Shown piece by piece: positions 34,227-47,400 of a stretch of DNA of 64,000 nucleotides. Both the position numbers and the translations under genes were made by a program. Location of the stretch: the NCBI GenBank assembly GCA_020055645.1, contig CM034546.1:62558001-62622000 (forward strand), given 5' to 3'. The notes under the pieces were generated by a model, which did no database searches, was not told where the DNA came from, and worked only from the letters and a program-made list of their open reading frames with translations. The stretch comes from Tomocerus qinae. Taxonomy: Eukaryota; Arthropoda; Collembola; Entomobryomorpha; Tomoceridae. Numbering within the stretch: the stretch's first letter is position 1; each line of letters starts with the position of its first letter.

Positions 34227-37200
34227 TTATTCGTTTACTACCCATGCTCTTAGTTTAAGGGCATTTGCGAGGAAAAAGTAGATATTATTGACTTTGCGAT
34301 AATCATTTTCATCAAACTCAAACAGAGTATAGAAGTCGTTTTCTTTCAGATTGTCCAAGTAGTCAGTTAAATACTTTTCCCTCAATGCCTTATATATTAA
34401 ACACTTACAAAAGAAATGATACCAGCTCTCGTTTTCCTGGTCATCATTTCTACACACTGTACAAGCTAAATTATTTGCTATTTTATATGAAATATTATTA
34501 ATTACTACCCTTGTCGAAAACGAATTTGATAATCGTAACTGCGCTATACATCTTAATCGTTCTAAAGGTACTTTTAGGGACAGATAATTAGCACAATTCT
34601 CATCCATGTTAAGATTGTATTTCAACGACTGGGATACACTATAGCTTAAAAGGTCATTTTCGTACATTCTACGTTTATAAGATTCAATCATATCATTAGT
34701 ACTCTCTTTCAGTATTTCTGCACTCTGGGATTGCCAAATAGAATCATAACCGATTATCTGTATTTGTTCTCTTATTTGCGACACCCAATTAAGGGGATCT
34801 GAGGTACTGGACTTTTTGTCCATCTGATACAGCGTGTTGTAAATAATTTTTGCATATCGGTTATCATTCATTTGCAAAATTTTTAACAGTAATCCTATTG
34901 TTAATTTAAATACCTGGCATGATAGATGCCACCTACCAGTCTCTAATCGCGTGGCATGTGTTGGTGAATTATTAGGTAACCTTAATAGTCTTTTAATAAA
35001 TTTCTGTTGTGTTGATTCAATATTTTCCGCATATCGTAGTCCCCAGACAGAGCTGCAATAAAGAATGGATGATCTACAAATACTATCAAATGTATGAAAT
35101 CTCGATTTCCAAGATTCCATCCTCGATCTTACAAGTATCTCCCACACAGCACCCATTTTTACCCAAGCTTTATTTCTAAAGAAATTAGCAGCCTTACGAA
35201 AAACCCCTGACTGTGAGAAGAGCACACCCAGGTACACGAATTCAGAAACAGTTTCTATTTTTACGCTGTTATAAGTGAAATTGTATTTTTTCTGAACTCC
35301 ACCCCCTCTTCTAAATTCCATGATTTTTGTTTTTTGACAGTTAACGGTTAATTTCTTTTCTTTTGAATACTTGAATAAAAAGTTAAGTTTTAATTGTAGC
35401 GAACGAGCTGAGATAGCGAGAATGATTAAATCGTCGGCAAACATCAGGATATGTAGGCTTTTCCCAAAACCCATATCTACCTTAGAAAGAACGGAGTTGT
35501 TGAATTTCTTTTCTAGATCCTGAATAAACAGATTAAATAGCAATGGCGAGCAAATTTCTCCTTGGAGGCAACCCTGTGTAATTTTAATTGGTTTAGTACG
35601 TCCATCTTTTGCCCTTACTACCATTACTGCTTTGCTGTATATAGATTTGAACGTAAAAATCAATTTTGAACTGACTCCTAGCCCCTCTAGGGTTTTCCAG
35701 AGCAGATCATGGTCAAGTGAATCAAAACATCTTTCGAAATCTACAAATGAAGCGAAAATATTCTTTTTTTTGTAATTCAGGTTATACTGAATTATACCAT
35801 TCAGAGTAAACACTTGTTCCTCGCATGACCTACTTTTCCTGAACCCTGCTTGTGATTCCGGTAAGATGTTGTTTTGTTCTGCCCAGTTAGTAAGCCTGCT
35901 GTTCATGATTGAAGAAAATAATTTCATCATCGTGTTAAGTAACGAAATTCCTCTGTAATTCCTAGGGTTTTTTGGGTCGCCTTTTTTAAATATAGCCGCT
36001 ACCTCAATTTCAGACCATTTCATAGGAGTGTCCCTCTTATTGAAGATTAAGTTGAAGTAACTTACAAGATCAAGCTTCATGGAATTCGGAATTGCTTTCA
36101 AAAATTCGTTTGTAATGCCATCCGTTCCAGGGGATTTGTTGTTTTTGAGATGCCTTAAAGCATGCTCAAATTCTAAAGTGGTAATATCCTTATCTAACTC
36201 TTCAATCGAAATATCCTTGTTTGTCTGTTCATTGTTACACAATGAGAGAGGGAGAGGAGGCATTTCTACACTGTAGAATGTCTCCCACTCTGATTTCCCT
36301 AGAATTCCCAATGATTTTGCCTAGATCTAAACATGTTTGCTGTTTTCCAAAAAACAGAACTATCTGAACTACCTAACTTAGCCTGAATTAAGTTATTGTG
36401 TTCTGCTTTTTTCTTTTTGTATAATTTTATGAATTCCTTTTTAAGTGTGTCTACCTTTTGCCTTAAATCAGTAGGGAAGACCTCTTTACGACACTTTCGT
36501 CTAGCCTGGTTCAGTTCTTTCTTAGCCATCTTACATTCTTTGTCGAAAAAAGGCTTATCTCTAACTTCTTTCTTCTTTTCCTTGGACCATATAACCATTC
36601 CCGCCCTCTCAGCTGCTTTCCAAATGCTATCTGCAATAAAATTATATTTCATATTAATGTCTTCAAAGTTGTCGAGATCAACACCGAAATCGTTTTCGCT
36701 TAAATTACTTTTGTAAATCAGCTCATTGTCTGGTTTCCACTTTAATTTTTTTACACTTTTAGGCTTACTATTCATACCAGGTGTTTTATGGTGTGTACAC
36801 AGTCTAGATAGATACACTCTACATGGTACATGGTCAGAGACCCCAAAAGAATCAATTATTTCCATATCACAATTGTCATTTAACATTACTGAATTAACTG
36901 CTACAACGTCAATAACACTGTTTCCTTTTTTATCGATATAAGAATACATACCCTTTTCGTCGGAGACACATCTACCATTAAGAATAGTATAACCATTGCA
37001 GTCCAAGAATTCGACTAATTTCTTTCCTCTGTAATCCACTTTAACATCCATAGAGTTCCTGTGTTCCAAGAAATTTGAATTTAAAATGGCATCCTTATCA
37101 CAGAATCCTAGCCTCCCTATTCTTGAGTTGAAGTCGCCACCAATCATCATACCTACTCCCGGGTAACTGGATTCAGCCTGATCGCACACTTCCTGCAACA

Positions 37201-37590
37201 TTTGGAGGCAAACCTCTATATCTATGTTTCTATTTAGGTACACATTACCAATTATAATTTCTCGTTTGGTACATAGATCACATAGCAATACAAAAATCCA
37301 CATATTATTAATATCAATTATATTTTTAACCATAAATTTATCCTTGTTTACAAAAATAGCCAAACCCCCACTTGCTCTACCCATTTGTTTACTTTTAAAA
37401 GCTGGGCTTACCGTACTCAAAAAATTATCCAATGGGGGAGTCAGAGTTAACAGCGATGCAGTTTGTAACCATGTTTCGTTCAGACAAATAATATCACTGT
37501 TTGAGATCAATATTTTTTCATTGGCTTCTAAGTTTAAAAATTTACTATAACCTTGACAGTTCCAAAAAGATAAATTAAATATGTCAGGGT
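34227..37590 (-). pseudogene. LINE ORF2: AP-type endonuclease and reverse transcriptase, one frameshift
   Basis: The endonuclease part (about 37590-36299) shows NCQGYS, LNETWL, GGDFNSRIG and SDHVP, the usual AP-endonuclease motifs. The RT part (36311-34227) shows NNKSPGTDGI, the FVDFERCFDSLDHD block, GCLQGEICSPLLF and the catalytic FADDL, with a Cys/His motif near the end (CTVC...ESWYHFFCKC). The two frames overlap by 13 bp at 36299-36311, so one small indel separates them. First ATG in the endonuclease frame is at 37510, but motif homology extends upstream. It nicks target DNA and primes reverse transcription; this copy is probably inactive. Confidence 0.85.
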
Positions 37591-37675
37591 GTTTTTTTAT
37601 TGGTTTACTGGTGTTTAGAGATTTTTTCAGGAGTTGTGGGTGGGATGTGGGAATGTTTGATTGGTGGGTAAGTTG

Positions 37676-38536
37676 TCATTCTGACAATGGTGAGGAATGT
37701 TTTGACCAGGGGTTTCGAGTTGCTGGTATAATTGTGTCATTTGCATCCAGGATGAACAGCTGATTTTCTATGAATAGTCTGAATCCATTGAGATTGGCCC
37801 TTTTCCCCTCCGATTTAGCTTTTTTCATGGCTTCTAATAATAAAATTCTCTTCCTTTCTCCCTCTTTTGTTAGATCGTCATTTATGTATACTCTGCATCC
37901 AGGATTCCTTTTTTCGTTAAACGTTTTGAGCACTTTTGCATTTCTTAAAACCTCTTGCTTATCCGAAACTTTTTCGAATGTTATCAGCATTTTTGGCACT
38001 CCTGACTTCGACGGCTTCAATGGAACCACAGTATCAATATTGGTGGACAATCCCATTACTTTCCCAAAGAATGAGTCCATTGCTTCTTTTGAGTTTTTGA
38101 ACTTTTGCTGAGTTACATCAAGGCCAGTCACTATTATATTTTTCTTTTTCAGTTGGATATTAATCCAGTCATTCTGAGATTTTAAGGAGGTAATTTCCAT
38201 AGTTTGCTTATCAATTTGAAATTGAAGGTCGTCAATTTTAACTTCGAGTTCATCGTTTTTACTGCTGAGTAGTTTATACGAATCACAGATGCTAGCGTAA
38301 TTCAGAATCAGTGTATTAAGTGGCGTAAAAATAGCAGTCATTATTTCCTTAAATACACCCACAGTAAGATTAGCTTTTTCGTCACAATTTATTGCCGGTA
38401 TTTTGAACTCTGACAATGGGGAGAATTCCAGTCTTCCTTCTGCTGGTCTAGGCCGTTTTCTCTCGTTAGACTCGATATCCATCCTATCAGCTGCTGTATT
38501 CTGCTCTGTCGTCCCAGTGTTGCCAGTTTTATCCAT
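37676..38536 (-). CDS. LINE ORF1 protein (RNA-binding/chaperone type)
   Basis: 286 aa. The N-terminus is polar and basic (NERKRPRPAEG), followed by a predicted coiled coil (about 75-125: heptad-like ELEVKIDDLQFQIDKQ), an RRM-like part beginning KKNIIVTGLDV (about 133) and a basic C-terminal region. This is the plan of L1-type ORF1 proteins, which trimerise and coat LINE RNA. The frame is intact and lies just upstream of ORF2 in a different reading phase. Confidence 0.8.
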   Translation of the reverse strand: MDKTGNTGTTEQNTAADRMDIESNERKRPRPAEGRLEFSPLSEFKIPAINCDEKANLTVGVFKEIMTAIFTPLNTLILNYASICDSYKLLSSKNDELEVKIDDLQFQIDKQTMEITSLKSQNDWINIQLKKKNIIVTGLDVTQQKFKNSKEAMDSFFGKVMGLSTNIDTVVPLKPSKSGVPKMLITFEKVSDKQEVLRNAKVLKTFNEKRNPGCRVYINDDLTKEGERKRILLLEAMKKAKSEGKRANLNGFRLFIENQLFILDANDTIIPATRNPWSKHSSPLSE

Positions 38537-38815
38537 CTTCAGCTTTACAATTTTTGCTTCTAACTTTGGGAATGTAGTTTAGATCTTCGCACGTTGAGTT
38601 TTGGGAGATGAATTTTGTGGTTTAACTTTATTAGAGTTTAAATTTTCGATTCAAAAACTGACTTAGGATGGGAGATGAGGACTTGGGTTAAAAAAAACTA
38701 TTCAAAAAATACCTAAAAACACGCAAAATTTAATTTTTTTAAAAATTTTGTTAACCGCTTCACAAAAACATGGCCGCCCGCACCGCTGCCAAATCCAACT
38801 CCCCATTGTGTGTAT

Positions 38816-39127
38816 ACATACCGCTTATCAAAGGTTACGTTTCCGTAAACTCAAAAATCTATATTTTCTTGATAATAGATTTATGTAACATTTTAGAACC
38901 AATGTCAAGATTTTTAATTCCCAAGAAAGTTCGAGTCCATGATATTTTATTTCCCAAATTCTGAACTTATCAAAACAACTATTTCACTTGAAAAATTGAT
39001 TGACAATGAAATCGCTAATAAACTAATGATTGACAAAAAAATTGACAAACAGCAAATTTGTGTAATTGCGCTGTAAATTGGACCTTTACAGCTAAATCAT
39101 GATTTATTATTTTTGTGATTAAATTTC
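38816..39127. other. Intergenic between LINE and zinc-finger gene
   Basis: AT-rich; likely 3' flank of the minus-strand gene starting at 42552. Nothing else is seen. Confidence 0.4.
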
Positions 39128-42100
39128 TTATGGTTTTAGCAAAGATTTCTCGAGCAGCAATCCCGCTACATTAGTTTTTACTATTTCTGCTGTATTTTGA
39201 CTTATAGCTTCTTTTAAAAGTTCTTCATTGATCAATACTTTTTCGGGTACTGGATGCTTTTGTTTTTTTCTATGGGTATTATAATTATGAGTTATTAGGT
39301 ATTTTCGCGAAGGGAAATTTTTCCCACATTTTTCACACTGGAATGTTTTTCCTGTAGAGTGCATATCTTCTACGTGTCTATTCTTTTTTACATTAGAGTA
39401 AAATCTCTTCGGACAATATTCACATGGGAATGGCCGCTCTCCAGTGTGAGATAGAATGTGAATCTTCAATGAACTGCTCTTGACATATGCCTTTTCACAT
39501 TGCGTACATGGAAATGGCTTTTCATTTGTATGCCGACCCAGGATATGAGCGTTCAAAGCACTTTGACTGATGGCTACATAACTGCAAACTGGACATTTAA
39601 ATTTCAGACTGTTCTTGTTGTGTATTACTGCAATATGTTTCTTCAGAGATATTGGATCGCATGAAAAATGATCACATAGTTGGCATTTGAGTTTTTCGCT
39701 TTTTTCGTGTTCACTCATTTGATGATGTTTTAACAACGACCCGTAAACGAATGACTTGCTGCATATTTCACAAACGAATTTCCTGCAATAAAACAGTAAA
39801 AAAAATTTAAGCAATGTTACAATGTAAAGCTTTTTCCGAGATTGTCACATTAGGTTATTAGCTATTACTTAACACTTTCATGACCCTGGGTGCTGACTTC
39901 AATACTGTAAACACACGCTGACAAATCATTATGCAAATTGTAAACCAAAAACTCACAACTGTGGCGATTTTGTGCTGAAAAATTTTATGGGGATATTTAA
40001 CATGTACAAAGGTTTAGGTGAAATTAATGTGAAACGATTTCCTCCATATTGAAGTCAGAATTTGCATTTCAATATAGTCTTGGTGTTTACATAAGTTGCA
40101 AATTAAATTGGTAAATTTATATTTACGGGCCTGACTATAAAGTCCCAGTCATTCTTGGGTGGAATGCCCCATTCTACAAACTATAGATAGGGAGAATGGG
40201 GATCCAAACCTAAGATGGGGTCTTTCAGTCTTGCATATATTCACATGGAATAAAAAACGAGAAACTCACTTTTCTTTATGGTGAACATTCGCCACATGTT
40301 TCTTCATTGCAATAGTGGTGTGGAACGGTCTTGAGCACACTGGACATGGGATGTTAAAGTTAGAGTCATGTTCTTGTCTAATGTGACACTCGACGACATT
40401 TTCTGAAGTGAACATTAATTCGCAACGGGGACAAGGAACAGTTTTTTCTCTGTGTTTATGAACTTCCGTTGCTGGATTCATTTTTCTAACTCTCGCGGAT
40501 GTTGGTGGACTAGTGTTGTGACTTCTCACATAGTGGAGACGGAGACTTTTGTAGGTGTAAAACCCTTCTTCACATTTTCCACAAGGGTAAGGTTTCTCTT
40601 TGCCTGAAATTTATAAATTGAAGATACACAATTATAGATACAATTCTAATATCCTTCAAAGTCACGTATAATTTTCGTTTTACTGTATATACTCATATTT
40701 AAAAAATCAAAGGTTTACAACGAAACATTTTGTTCATAAAGATGTTCATCAAACAAATTCGGTAAAGGTATAAAGTAAATAATCTTTTCTATTTTACCTT
40801 CCCGAATTGGATTATTTTAACATATAACTTTAATCAAGAATATTTTATTGCTAGTTTGCTTATGAGTTTTTTTCCAGGATTTTTTTTACTTGTTACTCAC
40901 ACTCACATTAGAAGCCTATTAACTATATAGCGAACAAATGTTGTTAAACAAACCATGTGTCTTTGATGTGTGGTGTTTTCGACTTCGTATTGATGGGAAC
41001 ACTCGTGAACATTTGTGACATTTAAATTGTAATTCTCTGCGTTTAATTTTTGCAAAAAATATTTCTTTTCCGTGAGATGTGGAGTGGCTTTCCAAGAGTT
41101 TAGCATTTGATGGTTCACATTTATGGTCCATTAATTCAGATGTAGTTGAAAAATTTGATGAGCATTTGTAACAAGAACGAGGGCCTGTTGTTTGTCCTGC
41201 GTGTTGCTTTTCAATGTGGCGAAAAAGGCTGCTGCGAGCCGTCATCCCCATTCCACACATTTCGCAACGAAAGCGCTTCTTAGAATCCGTTTCTAAATAA
41301 TAGTAATTCAAGTTACTTTAATGAATATACCCATAATAAATATATTGGCCTCTTTGTAGACCGTTGTTGCACATGTCCTAGTTTCAACCTGCCTTAAAAA
41401 TGCGATTTCCCATTTTATTTTTTAACTGACCATGATATCGTAGCTTATGGTAATGAAGTCCATACGAGTTTTCAAATACACGAGCACATTGTGGACACTG
41501 AATACTGTTTGATTTCTTCAAAGGGTTCTTCACTAAGTTATTGTCGTCTTTAACAACTAAATCATGGCTTTTTTCATTTTCATCTTTATCGTATCCTCTA
41601 TAATTGAACACAATATATAAATTCCTGAATAATACTCAAAGTTAACCAATACAAAACATTTTAAGATACAAAGAGGTCAGACACTCGTATAACTGAAACC
41701 TACACAAAATATTTTCTAAATTCTTGTTCAAAACAATAAAAAATTATTTCCTACCCATTAAAATCGCTATCTTCAGATGTCAAGCGACTGCTTCTACTCC
41801 TTATATCAGCTTCATATTTCAACAATACTTTTTGTTTAACGGGCTCAGGCATTGTCATTTCACCAATACAGAAGTCTTGTTCTCGATTTTCTTCATTCTG
41901 GCGAACAGAATTAAGATTGCTATGTGTCATGATGTTATCTTCTTCACTTAAATGACAGTCGTTACTATTAGGCGAGGCATATTCGTAAAATTCCCCATCT
42001 TCATCAATCTCAGTTTTAACTGTCGTCCCATTTTCCAGGTTTAGTGATCCTGAAATATAATATATATATTAATACAATCAGCCAGTACATTTATATATAT

Positions 42101-42552
42101 AATATTTAATAAATAATCATGAAAATAAATTTTGAAATTATACTGCAAACAATTTCTACTCGAATCCTGTGATTTATCTCAGAATTTGGAGTATTAAGGG
42201 AAATTTGGCTTGAATAATTCTGCTTGCAAATTTTTCCCTCTACACTTTTCTTTAGCTCGGTCCATTTGCTTTCTAATTTCATTAACTTTGAAAATACTTT
42301 CTCAGCTTCAATTACAGTTTCATAACACTCGAAGCAATACGATAGCCAAGTGGAAGGATTTCCAAATTGTAGCAAGTCACAACAAGTGGAATTAGAAATT
42401 CCTAATAGCTTCTTGAGAACAAATACCGTCCGTAATTGGTATTTCATTCCATTGATATTTGGTTGGTTCTGTTTGTTTTTGGTGACAACAGCTAATATTA
42501 AATCTGACGAACACAGGACACAATGTTTCTTATCTCCCTTTACAGTACTCAT
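39128..42552 (-). CDS. ZAD-like C2H2 zinc-finger protein (six exons, 746 aa)
   Basis: Exons 42552-42144, 42049-41755, 41597-41389, 41292-40954, 40603-40270 and 39782-39128 join in phase (1,2,1,1,2), giving 746 aa. The N-terminus carries CVLC and CFEC cysteine pairs and a following helix, as in ZAD-type domains. Exon 2 encodes an acidic linker. Exons 3-6 encode about 13 C2H2 fingers, several with irregular spacing, ending in a run of six (FVCEICSKSF to FQCEKCGKNF). It is probably a nuclear DNA-binding regulator. The weakest junction is the exon 1 donor (gtataa). The first two intron phases match the other ZAD-like genes here, so they probably share an ancestor. Confidence 0.88.
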
Positions 42553-43323
42553 GCTTTTTGAAGTAGTCTATTTGTCTCTGTGAAATTTGAAAACAATCCA
42601 CATCACAATAAATGAAAACCGACAACGTTTGAATCAGATATCAACGCGCCACCGCACCGATGGAATGGTGTCAGAAGCACGTCGGATATTCTTAACGTGC
42701 CCCATCATAATATAACAATGCATTTATTATGTTCACATTGATAAATTACAAGCAGCCAGCCAGCCCAGATATTTTATTAATAATAATGTGATTATCTGAA
42801 TACACAGCTAAATTATACGATTTAGTACTGTACATTCCTAATATCCACTCTGTGCTTAGAAATTCCTGCACGTTTCCAGAGTAGTTGGGCCTTGTTGGCA
42901 CACAAGACTTGACATGCCTCACATCATCATACCTCACGACCTTAACGGACCTTACCTCATGAATACATACACTTGTTGGTACCTATGTTGGCGGCAATAA
43001 AATATGATTCAATTCACATTTATTTAAGTGCCAAAAAGTTCAAATCATACAAGATGATATTGTTTTATCAACAATCAGCACCCAAGGCAAGCCAATTTCG
43101 TTACCTTACTTCCTTAGACAAAGCCAGATCGCAACCAAGTTTTGAGATTGAAAGTCATATTATGTACATAATTTTTAAGTGTCATGACACCATGTATCAT
43201 GACAATAAGTCAGTAACCTATAGATAAACCTCAGTACACTTAATTATATTTATCCTAGTACAGAAAATAATCCTTTCGTTGATTTAACAGATATTGATTC
43301 ACAAGTTTACAGATTCAGATACT
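42553..43323. other. Intergenic upstream of the 13-finger gene
   Basis: Contains the presumed promoter of the minus-strand gene (42553-42700). No gene is recognised. Confidence 0.4.
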
Positions 43324-43810
43324 TTACAGATACATTTCCAATTTCAAGACTTGAATAAGAGAGTTCCAGGTAGCACAGACATAATAAATTGGGCTTTTCG
43401 CAAATGTGGAAGTACCATGAGCAATAATTAGGAGATTATTGGCTTGCCTAGTGCGTCTTGTTGGTACATTATTGTCAGTCTGATTGAAATATTTGTTAAT
43501 CGATAATACACTACTTCCATACATTAAAATCTTATTCAGATGAACGATAGTTAAAAAGATCACCCTTTCTTGCAGTTAAAAGATTGCCTTTTGGAAATGG
43601 TTAATTTTAGCATGATCTGACTTACACAATTTAATTTTTCCTTTTTTAGTGCCTACATCATTTCCACTATTCTAAAAACTTTTACGACAGATTTTAGCTA
43701 ACTTAGGATATTGTGTAATACAAAGACATCCATTAATTTTATTTTCCAGTAAGTTCAGTTGCTTATATTTTGGCGGGCCCCAGATTGATAATGCATAATC
43801 AGACATTGTT
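43324..43810 (-). pseudogene. Degenerate LINE reverse-transcriptase 3' fragment
   Basis: On the minus strand, one frame reads DYALSIWGPPKYKQLNLLE (near 43800) and, after a break, a frame at 43563-43324 reads TRRTRQANNLL...HGTSTFAKSPIYY...WNSL. These are the conserved C-terminal blocks of CR1/RTE/Jockey-like RTs. Stops and frame changes separate them. It is not derived from the LINE at 33.9-38.8 kb, whose C-terminus differs. Confidence 0.6.
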
Positions 43811-44423
43811 ATAACATATAGGTGTTAATGAGCATACACAATATACCAGCTGATACAAATAGACCCAGGAGACCGTTTTGGTTTTAAAAGTTTTATTTCG
43901 AAGCAATATTACTTGTTTGAGAATATTCAAAACTTTTCGAGTAAATCCGAATCTTTCCTAGTAAATTCGAAATTTATTCGTAAACACTCGAATTTATTTG
44001 AAAACATTCATCTTTATTCGAAAATAAAAGAATATGGGAAACACATTGATTGGTGAGATGGATGTGATGTCAGTATGTGAGGCGATGTGTCAAACAAGAT
44101 GGCCCATCGCTATATGGCAGATTTGCCATCTAGCAAAACAGGCAATAGGAGGAATTATTTCAGATCAAGTGTCCTCCGATCGTCCTGAGCTATAAAGTTA
44201 TAATGGGTATTTTATATAAATTATGAAGACTTGATCGATTAGTAAATGAATTGATGTACTAGGTAATCGTTAATTTGACCTTGTTGGGAATTATCTTATC
44301 TTTTTAGGTTAGTTATCAGTCAGTATGTTTGCATATACAATGCAATATGGTATCTACCTTACCCAAGCAGTGTAAAATGTGAATATAATATTGTAATAAT
44401 TACCACGTTGATTTTGCTACAAA
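43811..44423. other. Intergenic upstream of CARD/NB-ARC gene
   Basis: From about 43910 to 44030 there is a degenerate repeat of AATTCG and ATTCGAA-type words. The rest is AT-rich and likely includes the promoter of the gene at 44424. Confidence 0.4.
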
Positions 44424-47400
44424 ATGGATTCAAGTTTTTCAAATAATAAAGAAAAACTAATCCAAAATTTGTCTTTTCTTTGTGAAAATACATCGAATTT
44501 AAGCCGGTTGACCAATGTTTTGATTTCAAAAGAGATTCTCAGCCTAAATGACTCGGAAATTATTGTAAGGATTAAATTTTGCTTAATAATATTGTACTAA
44601 CATTGATATTTTCTATAAAACAGTTTAGCCTCAACAGTGTTGAGCTGAGTGAATGTTCAGTTGACAGCTTGTCTTGATATGATATGCCGTAGAATGTTGA
44701 TAAATGTATGTTAATAATGAAAATGAACAGATATGTATTCAACTCTAAACCAATTTAAGATGATATAATTACTAGTTATAAATATAAAGTACATGAAACA
44801 AACCGACGTAAAGTCTAATGACCTATTTCTTACTACTAGCGTTACTACTCTGCACTCCTTACTAGATCACTGTATTGGATTAAAAAGGACGGCTCACACA
44901 TGTTGTCTTGAAAGAATGTAACATAAAATATGATTGGTAATTATAGATGGGTCAGATAACATCCCATGGAAAAAACGATGTGTTCTATAAAGAGATATCA
45001 AAAAAGATGACCAATAGGAATTTTATGACTCTATTAGAGGCGCTCAGAGCTACGAATAATGAGCACGTGGCAGATGTACTTGAAGGTAAAGGAAAATATA
45101 TTTCAAGTTTGGATATAGTTTAATTTTTTTAAATGGCAATTTTTTATGTGATTATGTACAGGGAAATTCTCTGTAAACGTAGATGAAATAGTCAAACTGA
45201 AGTCTACAATGTCAGAATACTCAAATATTTGTTTAAGTAGCAAAAGGCACCGATTATTTCCGAACAAGTGGTGGCCAGAAGAAAAAATGATTGTAAATTC
45301 TTTTGTTGAACGTTACAACGGTGAAGATTTGATTATTGAGAAATTGAAGGATAATTTGGAAGCTGGCAGCACTAAAAAAATCGTAATCACTCAAAAAACA
45401 GTTGTGTGTGGCTTGGGAGGCATAGGCAAAAGCACAACAGCAAAATGGTTTGCGAACAAATATTCTCAAGATTACGATCATATAGTTTGGATTGATTGTG
45501 AGGGATCCGTTTTAAATACGTCAATTCGTCGATTGGCGAAGCAATTGAATATTGATCAGAATCTAGGTCCCAATTTGCCAATACGCCCCATTGAGGATAT
45601 ATTCAGAGATATCGAAAATGAGCTATCAACGTATACATCTCTTTTTATTTATGACAATGCGGAAGAGTATACAGGACAGATGGGTATCAAAAATATTTTG
45701 CCTAAATCAAAGTCCATACAATGTATAATCACTTCAAGAAATCAGAGTTGGGGAAGTGATGAAGGATTTGGTAGTATACCAATTTATCATTTAGAGGTTT
45801 TTACTTTGCAAGAAGCCCTTAATTTTTTTAAAATGGCCTTAAGTGGCAAGAAGAAAACTGCTGATGAATTGCTTAAACAACTAGCAAAAGATCTGGGGTA
45901 TCTTCCTTTGGCTCTACAACATGCAGTTGCTGCCATCAAAAGCATTCCAAGAATGACTGTGAAAAAGTACATCGAGAAAATACAAGAACAAAAAGAATTA
46001 TACAGATTTATCCAACTAGATAAACTGGATGACTATGAGAAATCAATTTTTGCCACATTTTCTATTACTTTAAACCAATTGCGGAAAATGGAACCAGATG
46101 GACAAGCTGCTGTGGATATTTTGTATGTTTGTGCATTTTTTCGACCAGATGATATACCAACATCAATTTTTGAAGCGGAAGGTGCATTTTGTCTATTGGA
46201 TCAATACTCTATGGTGGGCAATTACAAAATCATTGAAGAGGATGAAGATGATACTTCAGATGACGATGACGAAAATGACAATGACGAAATTTATGTAACA
46301 ATGCATCGTCTTTTACAGCAAGTAATATTTTTACAAGTACACAGAGATAACCATGTCATTCAAACACTGGATAAAGCTGTTGATGCACTTTCCAAATGTC
46401 AAAATGCTGGATATCATGGCGAAGCCGTCTGGGATTACATTGAAAAAAATATGGAACTGATCCAACGATATTCAAATTTTCCATACATTGTTCTTAAAAT
46501 CCAAGGTTATCTTGATGCTGACGTTCAAGAGAAGTTTTTACAATCGCTAATATCCGTTAAAGATGTACCAAACAACAAAGATGTTATAGATTTTATTGCT
46601 TTATATGCAAATCAAAACTGTAGTGATGACAATAAATTGGGCTCCTTAGTTGGGGTATTAGAAAAGGTATTAGAACCTCTTAAAACTAATACAACGATGG
46701 AAGAAATGACTAAAGATATGTATTTGCTAGCAGTCCGTTACAATCTTGTAAAATTATTAATTAGGCTTGGGAGAGCAAACGAATCTGTAGAAATTGTATC
46801 TGTTTTGTCTGCTCATGCAATCAAAAATTGTTCTGGAAGAGTGTGGACTACCAAAAGAACAAAAGACCAAAGCTATATATTTACAACTTTTGATGTATAC
46901 CCCGATTCAGTAATCGTTGGAGAATGGGAAGAGTTTCCTAAAACTTATGGAAAACCTCCTGATATACTTAAAATTGGATGTATGGTCTACAAACAATTAC
47001 GAGATCTCGGTAAAGCAAAATGTAGTACTTTGGATAAGGAATGTTCAACGGTCATTGAAAATCTAATGGGTTTACTGCCCAGCTACAATAGTAATTGGCT
47101 AGAGAAAACATTTCAAGGGATTTTGTACTATCATAAAGCAGATTTCGAGAAATCATTTTGCAGCTTCATAGAAGGAGTAGAAACAATAAAAATTAATACC
47201 AATTCCATAGTTCGTAAATCATATTTTGGATGTTTTAGTGTTTATCGACTCATTTTAAAAGAATATCTGGATTTAGTTGAAAAGGCGAATAAATGGGACA
47301 CTTTAATAGAACTTCTATTGGATATTTACAATTTAGTGACAGATTTTGACCTCACTAAGCTAGAAAATGGTAGTGGGATGTTGTATGGCTTGAATAATTT

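Larger units (their letters stand above)
33916..38803 (-). mobile_element. Full-length non-LTR retrotransposon (LINE)
   Basis: The 4.9-kb element has ORF1, then an endonuclease/reverse-transcriptase ORF2, and a 3' (CAATA)n tail (seen on the plus strand as TGTATTGTATTG at 33911-33935). The 12-bp repeat CATTGTGTGTAT flanks it at 33904-33915 and 38804-38815 as target duplication, with part possibly shared with the tail. The 5' end is preserved, so it is not truncated. Clade not assigned (Jockey/I/CR1 range). Confidence 0.9.
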
